A stretch of DNA of 64,000 bases from Streptomyces sp. NBC_01716 (GCF_036248275.1 NZ_CP109181.1:3038001-3102000); one strand, 5' to 3'; counted from the stretch's first letter, positions 37,733 through 45,383 are shown. A program made the numbers and translations. Notes: generated by a model from the sequence alone, not told the origin.

Positions 37733-38611
37733 TTACGACCCTTGGCGCGTTTGTGTCCCTTGGTTCAGGACACCTGAGCCGTCTCTTTGGTTCTCGGTCG
37801 TTGGCAGTGGAGCCGAACAGAATCCGCAGCGATCACCTATCAGTTCGAGACCGCACCAGGAACACACCTCTCGACGTACGGATGAAACGAGCTGGTAAAG
37901 AACGGAGATATCCGGCAGGAACGCGGCGAATTCGATCATCTTGGACGTCCCCCACCAGCGCGGAGAATCCGAGAGGAGTGACATCTCCTGTACTCCCTGT
38001 ACCCGCCAGGCGGGTGCGAGCGTCGCGGTCACCCAGTCCGATTGCAATTGTCCCTTCGCCACCAGCAGTTGGGTGCCGAATTCGGGCCCGGTGAGTTCAC
38101 CGTTGCCGATCTTGATCAACTGGGGATCGGGATTGGCCAGGACACCGAACTGGGAGCCCGGCACCCAGGACTTGGCGTGCGACTTGAGGCTGACAGGGAC
38201 CCGGTCGAGCTTGGTGACCGAGTTGAGGAGAGCGCCGGCGTGGATGTAGTGGGAGAGCAGCCGCGCGGCCGACGCGACGACGCCGGCGCTGAAGTCACAG
38301 ATGGACAACTGCCGCAACTGCCGCACGAGTACGGCGAGTCCGAGCGGCGGAAGGTCCAGCTTGAGCAGGGAGATCCGGTCGCTCTCCAGGACCGAACGGA
38401 CCGTGTGCAGCCGCTGTTCGTGCGCCACGGAGATGGACGCCGGGTAGACGGCGACGACGTAGCCGTGCTGCTCCACCAGAACCTGCATGTCCGCGAGCGC
38501 GGCCTCCAGGGGCTGGGCATCGGGCGCCTGCAGCAGGGCCGCGGGGGGCGTCTGCTGGTCGGTGGGCGGCAGCACCAGGTCATGACTGGTGACGGCTATG
38601 GCGGTTGACAC
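37733..38611 (-). CDS. Tad-side protein with C-terminal zinc ribbon
   Basis: I do not recognise the main domain of this 292-residue soluble protein. It is Leu/Ser/Val-rich alpha/beta (AALADMQVLVEQHGYVVAVYPAS, LRQLSICDFSAGVVASAARLLSHY). Its C-terminus has a rubredoxin-like knuckle pair, CSWCGLELIGDRCGFCSAPL, that should bind one zinc ion, followed by a disordered tail. There is no signal peptide or helix-turn-helix. The GTG at 38611 follows GGGGAACCAG. It is upstream of cpaB in the same direction and divergent from the second pilin fusion, so a cytoplasmic regulator or assembly factor of the Tad system is likely but unproven. Confidence 0.72.
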   Translation of the reverse strand: MSTAIAVTSHDLVLPPTDQQTPPAALLQAPDAQPLEAALADMQVLVEQHGYVVAVYPASISVAHEQRLHTVRSVLESDRISLLKLDLPPLGLAVLVRQLRQLSICDFSAGVVASAARLLSHYIHAGALLNSVTKLDRVPVSLKSHAKSWVPGSQFGVLANPDPQLIKIGNGELTGPEFGTQLLVAKGQLQSDWVTATLAPAWRVQGVQEMSLLSDSPRWWGTSKMIEFAAFLPDISVLYQLVSSVRREVCSWCGLELIGDRCGFCSAPLPTTENQRDGSGVLNQGTQTRQGS

Positions 38612-38866
38612 CTGGTTCCCCGTTCAGCTCGGCCGTCGGAGTTCCGGCGGCCGCGGTTCTCTCTTCTGCTGCGGACTGCTGGTCGGTGTTCGGTAGGCAC
38701 TTTATCCACGACTTAGGACGCAGAGAACACCTCACCTATGCCAGTGGTACGGCGCTCCCACCGTACGCACCACCAAAATCGGGCGAAGCAGTCAGGCGTT
38801 AACCCATGTTTCATTTGAGCTCGAAACTAGCCGACCCGAGAAGCGCCCACCAGACAACTGGAGTGG
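38612..38866. other. Divergent promoter region, left part
   Basis: This non-coding stretch lies between the zinc-ribbon gene and the operator of the second fusion gene. It is markedly more AT-rich than its surroundings near 38690-38830 (for example ATCCACGACTTAGG and CATGTTTCATTTGAG). It probably contains the minus-strand promoter. No gene or RNA is recognised. Confidence 0.35.
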
Positions 38867-38908
38867 TTTGGGTCCGGCTTGGGGTCCGGGTTGGGTCCAC
38901 GGACCCAC
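38867..38908 (+). promoter_or_regulatory. Triple 12-bp repeats and shared palindrome, second fusion copy
   Basis: Three tandem 12-mers, TTTGGGTCCGGC, TTGGGGTCCGGG and TTGGGTCCACGG, occupy 38867-38902. The last merges into the 18-bp palindrome TTGGGTCCACGGACCCAC (38891-38908). It is the same architecture as before the pilin and toxin-fusion genes. Confidence 0.7.
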
Positions 38909-38930
38909 GCCACGGGCGCCGGCCCCTCCG

Positions 38931-38936
38931 TACGCT
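38931..38936 (+). promoter_or_regulatory. Candidate -10 (TACGCT) of second fusion gene
   Basis: TACGCT lies 22 bp after the palindrome and gives a leader of about 45 bases to the ATG at 38989, which has a GAGGGGG ribosome site. Confidence 0.5.
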
Positions 38937-38988
38937 CCGAATCGATTCGTACACACGAAGGTGTACGGCCACCGAGGGGGACGGTCGG

Positions 38989-40521
38989 ATGAGACGGGAT
39001 CAGGTACGGGGACGACCACGGGGCGACCGCGGCACCTCGGCCACCGAGTACGTGGGCATGGTCGTGGTCGTGGCGGCCGTCGCGGGAGCGATGGTGGGCA
39101 CCGGAGTTGACGGGACCATCGCCGAACAGCTCAAGTGCCTGGTCACGTTCGGGCCGTGCACCCCCGGCAACGGGAAGCCGAGCCAGGCCGCGCCGAAGAC
39201 GGACGCCGACTACGAGCCGCCGCTCTGCCAGATCTCCTCGATCAGCGACAAGGCGGGCGCCAAGGGCAAGTTGCTGTTCATCGAGTGGGGCGAGGAGTAC
39301 GGCTTCCAGCAGCAGACCTTCCAGTCCAAGAACGACGTGAACAAGGACGGCAAGGTCGACGACAAGGACCAGCAGGTGATGATGACCTTCACCGACGCCG
39401 CGTCCATCGCCGCCAAGAAGGACTGGAAACCGGGCGCCAAGGTCGGGAAGTTCGGTTCGGACAAGGTGGAGCTCGGTGCCGGGATCAAGGTGACCAACGG
39501 GGACACCTGGGTCTTCGACAGCGAGGAGGACGCGGCGAAGTTCCGCGACGACATCGAGGACCTGAAGACGTACGAGCTGGCCAACCGGCACGCCAACTCC
39601 CGTGGCGGCGGGCTCGGCAACGCCATCGCGTACCTGTTCGACAGCGGCCCGATGTACGAGGAGGAGCAGCTCCGCAAGCGCATCGACGAGAAGCTCGGCA
39701 ACCGGCACATCAGTTACGGCAAGGTGGGCCTGGAGGCCAGCGCGGCCGGCGGTATGAAGCTCTCGGCGGGCGACGAGAAGAAGCTCGGCGCGACGCTCGG
39801 CGGCAGCTTCAAGTTCTCGCCCGAGGTGACGTGGACGGACAACAACTACCGGAACCTCAAGTCGTACACGTACAGCGCCGCCATCGAGTACACGGGCAAG
39901 GTCGGCTACGAGGCCGGGCCCATCAGCGGCGAGTCGAGCGCGACCAACACACAGACCGGCACCATCACCGTCAGCCACGACAAGACCACCGGTGAGCTGC
40001 TGCGTATCGACATGACCCGCACCGTCGAGAAGGGCGCGACGAAGGACGGCGTCACGGTCGGCGGCGACAACGGCAAGAAGGACGGCGACAAGCGCGGCGG
40101 CAGCGGCAGTGGCAAGGGCACCGAGAACGAGACCGGTATCGAGGTCGTCACCAACTCCATCGTCCTCAAGCCGGGTGCCGAGGGTGCCAAGCAGCGCGCG
40201 ATAGCCCAGGAGTGGCTCGACGGCACCGGCGACAACGGGGCGCCGTTCGCCTACATGTTTGACGACCACGCGCCGACGAAGCGACCGGGCGCGGACGACC
40301 CGTTCGGCCAGCTCCTCTTCGACGAGGGCCTCTCCAGCAAGAACACGTACACCGGCCAGACGGAGGCCGCTGAGTACGGGTTCGAGCTGAACCTGGGGCT
40401 GAGCTTCGGCTTCTCGGTCTCCACCGAGAAGAAGGAGGAGAGCCTCAACGACGCGCACTTCCTGGGTGCGCCACAGGGGAACAACCGCAGCTACGTCCCG
40501 TACAGCTACTGTGCGAACTGA
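38989..40521 (+). CDS. Pilin-signal protein with large extracellular region
   Basis: This 510-residue protein is unlike any family I know, apart from its head. MRRDQVRGRPRGDRG is followed by TSATEYVGMVVVVAAVAGAM: Gly15 at -1, Glu+5, Tyr+6 and a hydrophobic helix, an Flp-type prepilin signal on a protein seven times pilin size. After KCLVTFGPC, the extracellular region has a Lys/Asp-rich helical part with a possible EF-hand-like DVNKDGKVDDKD, then a strand-rich region (ISYGKVGLEASAAGG, VGYEAGPISGESSATN) and a Gly/Lys linker at about 355-380. The C-terminus ends SYVPYSYCAN. It is divergent from the zinc-ribbon gene and followed by a lipoprotein gene. It could be a tip adhesin, pore-former or toxin; no Hint or known toxin domain is visible. 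Confidence 0.85.
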   Translation: MRRDQVRGRPRGDRGTSATEYVGMVVVVAAVAGAMVGTGVDGTIAEQLKCLVTFGPCTPGNGKPSQAAPKTDADYEPPLCQISSISDKAGAKGKLLFIEWGEEYGFQQQTFQSKNDVNKDGKVDDKDQQVMMTFTDAASIAAKKDWKPGAKVGKFGSDKVELGAGIKVTNGDTWVFDSEEDAAKFRDDIEDLKTYELANRHANSRGGGLGNAIAYLFDSGPMYEEEQLRKRIDEKLGNRHISYGKVGLEASAAGGMKLSAGDEKKLGATLGGSFKFSPEVTWTDNNYRNLKSYTYSAAIEYTGKVGYEAGPISGESSATNTQTGTITVSHDKTTGELLRIDMTRTVEKGATKDGVTVGGDNGKKDGDKRGGSGSGKGTENETGIEVVTNSIVLKPGAEGAKQRAIAQEWLDGTGDNGAPFAYMFDDHAPTKRPGADDPFGQLLFDEGLSSKNTYTGQTEAAEYGFELNLGLSFGFSVSTEKKEESLNDAHFLGAPQGNNRSYVPYSYCAN

Positions 40522-40546
40522 TCTCGGGGACAGGAGCACACTCGCC

Positions 40547-41227
40547 ATGAGAGCCATGACCGGCAGGAACGCGAAGAACGCGATGAAGACGGCAACGAGA
40601 GACAGGACCCCCGGGACGGCCGGGCGCACGGGTTACGCGACCGCGACCGCCGCGACCGCCGCGCTCGCGACCCTCCTGCTCACGGCGGGGTGCGGCTCGG
40701 AGGCGAGCAGCGGCACGGTGCCCGAGGGCTGGGGCACGCTCAAGACGCCGGCGGTCACGGTGGCGCACCCGCCCGCCTTCGAGGTGCAGGGCGCGAGTGA
40801 GCGCAGCAAGTACAACGTGGCCGCGGCGACGCTCGAAGACGAGAGCGGGACCATCGGCATGATCACGGTGCAGCTCGACTTCACGGACGCCGACTCGGTG
40901 GAGGAGGCGGCGATCGGCGCCGAGGCGGGGGTCGCGCTCGGCTCGACGCTCGGGAAGCAGGAGGAGATCACGGTCTCCGGCCCGGACGGCGACGAAGAGG
41001 CCCGCCAGGTCAACTTCGAGTTCACCCAGAAGGACTCGGGCGCTGGCTCCGGGGCGGGGACCCCGGGCGGGACGCTCGACCCCAAGGCGGGCACCCGGGT
41101 CGCCGGCGTGATCGTCGCGGGCCTCGACGCGGACGAGCGGACGTACGCGGTGCGGATCGACGCGGTCAAGGGAAAGCTCGGCAAAGGCGATCTGAAGAAG
41201 ATCATCGACTCGATCACGGTCGAATAG
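40547..41227 (+). CDS. Lipoprotein paired with second pilin fusion
   Basis: This 226-residue lipoprotein has a long basic N-region, lipobox LLTAGC (Cys49) and a single compact domain with WGTLKTPAVTVAHPPAFEVQ, then FTDADSVEEAAIGAEAG and a C-terminal LGKGDLKKIIDSITVE helix. This resembles LpqN/MK35-type or DUF1795-like beta-alpha lipoprotein folds. It begins 25 bases after the fusion gene with an AGGAG ribosome site, so the two are one operon. A membrane-attached partner or immunity protein for the fusion is plausible by analogy with toxin-immunity pairs, but this is inference. Confidence 0.72.
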   Translation: MRAMTGRNAKNAMKTATRDRTPGTAGRTGYATATAATAALATLLLTAGCGSEASSGTVPEGWGTLKTPAVTVAHPPAFEVQGASERSKYNVAAATLEDESGTIGMITVQLDFTDADSVEEAAIGAEAGVALGSTLGKQEEITVSGPDGDEEARQVNFEFTQKDSGAGSGAGTPGGTLDPKAGTRVAGVIVAGLDADERTYAVRIDAVKGKLGKGDLKKIIDSITVE

Positions 41228-41237
41228 GCGGTCCACG

Positions 41238-41660
41238 ATGGATGTTCCGGGCGGCGATTACCTTTTCTTCGGCGGCATGATTCTGCTTTTCGGCTGGTTG
41301 GCCACGCACTACGCGCGTCGCCTTTCGGGCGTGAATCGGGCGCTGCGATCGGGTATTCGGGCGGAAGGCACGTGCGTACGGATCGAGCAGGAGCCGTACA
41401 ACCGCTCGGACGCGCGGCAGCACTTCTTCGCGTTCCGCACGCCGGACGGGCGCCAGATCGAATTCGAGGATCTGGCGAGCCGGTCGGTACGGGTGGGCGA
41501 CCCGGTGACGGTCGCGTACGACCCGGCCGACCCGGAACGCACCGCGACGGTCGCGGGCCGAGGCAACTGGTCGCCGGTGCTCCAGTACGGGGTCCTGGTG
41601 GCGGGCTGCGGGCTGGCGGCGGCCGGCTTCGCGGCGGTTTTTCTTCTCACGGTGGTCTGA
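41238..41660 (+). CDS. DUF3592 membrane protein
   Basis: This 140-residue protein has a transmembrane helix at each end (DYLFFGGMILLFGWLATHY and VLQYGVLVAGCGLAAAGFAAVFLL) flanking a small OB-like beta domain (RAEGTCVRIEQEPYN, VRVGDPVTVAYDPADPERTATV). This is the DUF3592 pattern, of unknown function. It starts 10 bp after the lipoprotein stop, so it may be co-transcribed with the pilin-fusion operon. Confidence 0.8.
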   Translation: MDVPGGDYLFFGGMILLFGWLATHYARRLSGVNRALRSGIRAEGTCVRIEQEPYNRSDARQHFFAFRTPDGRQIEFEDLASRSVRVGDPVTVAYDPADPERTATVAGRGNWSPVLQYGVLVAGCGLAAAGFAAVFLLTVV

Positions 41661-41725
41661 GAGGGCGGGATTCAGGTTCCCGCCTCCGGACCCGATGAAC
41701 ACGAGCACTACGGAGGCGGTTTGCC

Positions 41726-42169
41726 ATGACCAGGTACGGCTACCCGGGGGCGTCGACCCCACGGGACGAGGGACGCGGAGCGGCGGTGTTCGCGCTCGCA
41801 CGCGCCTGGGCAGCCGGCATCGTCGTGCTGCTCGTGACGGAGTATCTCCAGACCACGCTGGTCAACGATCACCTGGCGACCTCGACGAACCTGGAGACCT
41901 TCAACGGCAGACTCATGCTGATCCACCTCCCCAACGCGGTCTGCATCGCGCTGGCCACCTGGGCGGCGGGCCGGTCCCACCGCGAACCGTTCCGCGACTC
42001 GAAGCCGCAGCACACGCTGGCGGTCTTCACGGTCGGAATCGCCGCGCAGGCGCTGAACATGGTGCTCCAGTGGCAGGACCTGGAGGCCGAGGGCATCCTC
42101 ATGTCGAACGCGGTCCTGGTGGTGGGCGTGGTGTCGGGCTACGCGGCGGAACGGCTCCAGGACGACTAG
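41726..42169 (+). CDS. Hypothetical four-helix membrane protein
   Basis: I do not recognise this 147-residue protein. It has about four hydrophobic segments: AAGIVVLLVTEYLQTTLV, LIHLPNAVCIALATWAAG, LAVFTVGIAAQALNMVLQW and AVLVVGVVSGYAAE. A GCCATGACC start follows GGAGGCGGTTTGCC. It lies 65 bp after the DUF3592 gene. A CTAG overlaps its stop and begins a sequence (CTAGGACCTGGTCCGAACG) that resembles a transposable-element end. Confidence 0.65.
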   Translation: MTRYGYPGASTPRDEGRGAAVFALARAWAAGIVVLLVTEYLQTTLVNDHLATSTNLETFNGRLMLIHLPNAVCIALATWAAGRSHREPFRDSKPQHTLAVFTVGIAAQALNMVLQWQDLEAEGILMSNAVLVVGVVSGYAAERLQDD

Positions 42170-42185
42170 GACCTGGTCCGAACGA

Positions 42186-42201
42186 CAGGCCCTGAGGCCT
42201 G
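42186..42201 (+). terminator. Possible stem-loop after small membrane protein gene
   Basis: CAGGCC and GGCCTG pair around CTGA, enclosed by an outer CGACA/TGTCG pairing (42183-42187 with 42213-42217). This insulates the chitinase promoter immediately downstream. Confidence 0.4.
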
Positions 42202-42239
42202 CTTCTCCGGGGTGTCGTGCCAGAGGTATTGACAACTTG

Positions 42240-42255
42240 AATGGTCTGGACCATT
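42240..42255. promoter_or_regulatory. DasR-type operator (dre) before first chitinase
   Basis: AATGGTCTGGACCATT is an almost perfect match to the ACTGGTCTAGACCACT-type dre recognised by the GlcNAc-responsive repressor DasR. It begins 5 bases after a TTGACA -35 (42229-42234), so bound DasR would block the promoter. Confidence 0.85.
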
Positions 42256-42350
42256 TTTACGCCCAGGGCCGGGCCATGTACCTGGGCCCGGCGGTGGCCA
42301 CCGTTCCTGATCCGTACCTCCAACCCGACATCCCCCAGCGGAGGCATCAA

Positions 42351-44108
42351 GTGGAACGTGTACCCGACGGCAGACGCAGACCCGGCAGCACCGACAACGG
42401 CGGCAGACGAGGCGGCCGGGCGCGGAGTTGGCTGGGCGGGGTGGTGGCCGTACTGGCCGCCGGGGCCCTGAGTGTGGGCGGGCTGGCCGGTGTCGCCCAG
42501 GCCGCCGACATCAACGTCGCGAAGAACGCGGGCTTCGAGTCCGGGCTCACCAACTGGTCCTGTTCCGCCGGGAGCGGGGCCGTCGTGGGGTCTCCCGTAC
42601 GGACCGGGGCCGCCGCGCTGCGGGGGACGCCCGCCGGGCAGGACAACGCCAAGTGCTCGCAGACCGTGGCCGTGCAGCCCAACTCGACGTACACGCTGAG
42701 CGCCTGGGTGCAGGGCGGGTACGCGTACCTCGGGGCCAGCGGCACCGGGACGACCGACGTGTCGACCTGGACGCCGGGTGAGAGCGGCTGGAAGCAGCTC
42801 ACCACGACCTTCAGGACCGGCGCCTCCACGCGTACGGTCAGCGTCTACACCCACGGCTGGTACGGCCAGAGCCCGTACCTCGTGGACGACGTGTCCGTCT
42901 TCGGGCCGGACGGCGGCGGGGGCAGCGACCCGGATCCCGACCCGCAGGCTCCGGCCACTCCCGCCGGGCTCGGCGTCGGGGCCGTGACGGCGTCCTCGGT
43001 GGCGCTGAGCTGGAACGCGGTGTCCGGCGCGACCGGGTACAACGTCTACCGCGACGGCACCAAGGTCCAGACGGCGAGCGGCACTTCGGCGACCGTGACC
43101 GGACTGGCGGCGGCCACCTCGTACCAGTTCCAGGTGTCGGCGACCAACGCGGCCGGTGAGTCCGCGAAGTCGGCCGCCGTCAGCGGCCGGACCTCACCCG
43201 GCGGCGGCGACCCGGGCGGGCCCTCCGTACCGAGGCACGCGCTGACCGGCTACTGGCAGAACTTCAACAACGGCGCGGCCGTCCAGAAGCTCAGGGACGT
43301 CCAGTCGCAGTACGACATCATCGCCGTGTCGTTCGCCGACTCGACGACGACGCCCGGCCAGATCGTCTTCAACCTCGACCCGGCCGTGGGCTATTCGGGA
43401 GTCGCCGAGTTCAAGTCGGACATCGCCGCGAAGAAGGCCGCGGGCAAGTCCGTGATCATCTCGGTGGGCGGCGAGAAGGGCAACGTCACGATCAACAGTG
43501 ACGCCTCCGCGACCGCGTTCGCCAACAGCGCCTACGCGCTGATCCAGGAGTACGGCTTCAGCGGGGTCGACATCGACCTCGAACATGGCATCAACTCCAC
43601 CTATCTGACGAAGGCGCTCCGTCAGTTGTCGGCCAAGGCCGGCTCCAAGCTCGTGATCACCATGGCGCCGCAGACCATCGACATGCAGAACACCGGCACC
43701 GAGTACTTCAAGACCGCGCTGGCCGTGAAGGACATCCTCACGGTCGTCAACATGCAGTACTACAACAGCGGTTCGATGCTCGGCTGCGACGGACAGGTCT
43801 ACTCGCAAGGGTCCGTCGACTTCCTCACCGCCCTCGCCTGCATCCAGCTCGAAGGCGGCCTCGACGCCTCCCAGGTCGGCATCGGAGTCCCCGCCTCGAC
43901 CCGCGGCGCGGGCAGCGGCTACGTCTCCCCGACCATCGTCAACAACGCCCTCAACTGCCTCACGCGCGGCACCAACTGCGGGAACTTCAAGCCGTCCAAG
44001 ACCTACCCGGCTCTGCGCGGCGCGATGACCTGGTCCACCAACTGGGACGCCACGGCCGGCAACGCCTGGTCGAACGCGGTCGGCCCGCACGTCCACGCCC
44101 TGCCCTAG
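42351..44108 (+). CDS. Modular secreted GH18 chitinase (CBM-FnIII-GH18)
   Basis: This 585-residue exported endochitinase releases GlcNAc oligomers from chitin. After a signal peptide (to about residue 51) comes a jelly-roll carbohydrate-binding module of the CBM4/9/16 kind (NVAKNAGFESGLTNWSC to VDDVSVFG, 54-185), then a fibronectin III domain (about 200-282) and the GH18 barrel (296-585). The GH18 active motif reads SGVDIDLE (404-411): the catalytic acid E411 and the two nearest Asp are intact, but the first Asp of DGxDxDxE is Ser. The GTG at 42351 follows GGAGG; an upstream TTG would lie inside the dre. The catalytic part is closely duplicated in the next gene. Confidence 0.95.
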   Translation: MERVPDGRRRPGSTDNGGRRGGRARSWLGGVVAVLAAGALSVGGLAGVAQAADINVAKNAGFESGLTNWSCSAGSGAVVGSPVRTGAAALRGTPAGQDNAKCSQTVAVQPNSTYTLSAWVQGGYAYLGASGTGTTDVSTWTPGESGWKQLTTTFRTGASTRTVSVYTHGWYGQSPYLVDDVSVFGPDGGGGSDPDPDPQAPATPAGLGVGAVTASSVALSWNAVSGATGYNVYRDGTKVQTASGTSATVTGLAAATSYQFQVSATNAAGESAKSAAVSGRTSPGGGDPGGPSVPRHALTGYWQNFNNGAAVQKLRDVQSQYDIIAVSFADSTTTPGQIVFNLDPAVGYSGVAEFKSDIAAKKAAGKSVIISVGGEKGNVTINSDASATAFANSAYALIQEYGFSGVDIDLEHGINSTYLTKALRQLSAKAGSKLVITMAPQTIDMQNTGTEYFKTALAVKDILTVVNMQYYNSGSMLGCDGQVYSQGSVDFLTALACIQLEGGLDASQVGIGVPASTRGAGSGYVSPTIVNNALNCLTRGTNCGNFKPSKTYPALRGAMTWSTNWDATAGNAWSNAVGPHVHALP

Positions 44109-44123
44109 GGCATGTCCGGAAAG
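44105..44123 (+). repeat. Solo MITE-end-like sequence after first chitinase
   Basis: The sequence CTAGGGCATGTCCGGAAAG, overlapping the chitinase stop codon, differs at two positions from the end of the MITE-like element at 50732-50750. No matching opposite end is seen nearby. Confidence 0.4.
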
Positions 44124-44150
44124 CAGCCGGACGGCCCGTACGCCCGGACC

Positions 44151-44182
44151 AGCAGCGCCGCCGCTCCCCCGGCGGCGCTGCT
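44151..44182 (+). terminator. Stem-loop terminator after first chitinase
   Basis: AGCAGCGCCGCCG pairs perfectly with CGGCGGCGCTGCT over 13 bp with a 6-base loop, 42 bp after the stop and before the second chitinase promoter. Confidence 0.8.
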
Positions 44183-44241
44183 GCGGACCCAGCTGGCCCC
44201 GGCCGGATACGGCCCATCTCGTCCAGGCCCTTGACAAGGCC

Positions 44242-44257
44242 AATGGTCTGGACCAGT
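44242..44257. promoter_or_regulatory. DasR-type operator (dre) before second chitinase
   Basis: AATGGTCTGGACCAGT again begins 5 bases after TTGACA (44231-44236). The whole -35/operator unit is duplicated from the first chitinase promoter. Confidence 0.85.
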
Positions 44258-44322
44258 TTGGACCCCCAACGGTGGCCACCGTTTCGTACCGCCCCCACAA
44301 CTCCCCCCACGGAGGCCATGCA

Positions 44323-45342
44323 GTGCACAGGAAAGCGCGACCCCGCACGCTCAAGTACCTCGCCGTGGCAGGCGTTCTCGCCGTAGCCGGACTGGCCGTA
44401 CCCGCGGCCAACGCCGCCAACGAGCCCGCGCCGACCGCTGTCGCCGCCCCCGCCGCCGTACCGGCGCACGCCGTGACCGGGTACTGGCAGAACTTCAACA
44501 ACGGTGCCGCCGTCCAGACGCTGGCCGAGGTCCAGGACGAGTACGACATCATCGCCGTCGCGTTCGCGGACGCCACGGGCACACCCGGACAGGTCGACTT
44601 CACCCTCGACTCGGCCGGTCTCGGCGGCTACACGGACGAGCAGTTCCGGGCCGACGTCGCCGCCAAGCAGGCCGCGGGCAAGTCGGTCGTCATCTCCATC
44701 GGCGGCGAGAAGGGCACCGTCGCGGTCAACGACGAGGCGTCGGCGAACGCCTTCGCCGAATCCGTGTCCGGCCTGATGGACGAGTACGGCTTCGACGGCG
44801 TCGACATCGACCTGGAGAACGGCCTCAACTCCACCTATATGACACAGGCGTTGAAGTCGATCGCCGGTACGGCCGGGGACGGCTTCGTCCTGACGATGGC
44901 GCCGCAGACCATCGACATGCAGTCGACGTCCAACGAGTACTTCAAGACGGCACTCGCCGTGAAGGACATCCTCACGGTCGTCAACATGCAGTACTACAAC
45001 AGCGGTTCGATGCTCGGCTGCGACGGCCAGGTCTACTCACAGGGCTCCGTCGACTTCCTCACCGCACTCGCCTGCATCCAGCTCGAAGGCGGCCTCGACC
45101 CGTCCCAGGTCGGCATCGGAGTCCCCGCCTCGACCCGCGGCGCGGGAAGCGGCTACGTCGAGCCCAGCGTCGTCAACAACGCGCTGGACTGTCTGACCAA
45201 GGGCACCAACTGCGGCAGCTTCAAGCCGTCCAAGACCTACCCGGGCCTGCGCGGCGCGATGACCTGGTCCACCAACTGGGACGCCACGGCCGGCGACGCC
45301 TGGTCCAAGGCGGTCGGCCCGCACGTGCACGGCCTCCCGTAA
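44323..45342 (+). CDS. Secreted single-domain GH18 chitinase
   Basis: This 339-residue chitinase has a signal peptide (KARPRTLKYLAVAGVLAVAG to ANAAN), a short Ala/Pro linker and a GH18 catalytic domain only. Its active motif DGVDIDLE (158-165) is canonical with catalytic Glu165. Downstream of residue about 200 it is nearly identical to the first chitinase, including long stretches of identical DNA, while the N-terminal half is more diverged. The GTG at 44323 follows GGAGG. With its own dre and a strong terminator it is an independent member of the DasR regulon. The missing binding module suggests activity on soluble or amorphous chitin. Confidence 0.94.
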   Translation: MHRKARPRTLKYLAVAGVLAVAGLAVPAANAANEPAPTAVAAPAAVPAHAVTGYWQNFNNGAAVQTLAEVQDEYDIIAVAFADATGTPGQVDFTLDSAGLGGYTDEQFRADVAAKQAAGKSVVISIGGEKGTVAVNDEASANAFAESVSGLMDEYGFDGVDIDLENGLNSTYMTQALKSIAGTAGDGFVLTMAPQTIDMQSTSNEYFKTALAVKDILTVVNMQYYNSGSMLGCDGQVYSQGSVDFLTALACIQLEGGLDPSQVGIGVPASTRGAGSGYVEPSVVNNALDCLTKGTNCGSFKPSKTYPGLRGAMTWSTNWDATAGDAWSKAVGPHVHGLP

Positions 45343-45383
45343 CCGCACCACCCAGCAGCGATCACGAACCACCCCCCACAGAC

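Noticed and set aside
38827..40629. 600-codon minus-strand frame opposite the second pilin fusion
   Set aside because: It has Leu/Val/Arg-rich shadow composition with no start signal. The plus strand has a ribosome site, prepilin signal and normal third-position GC bias.
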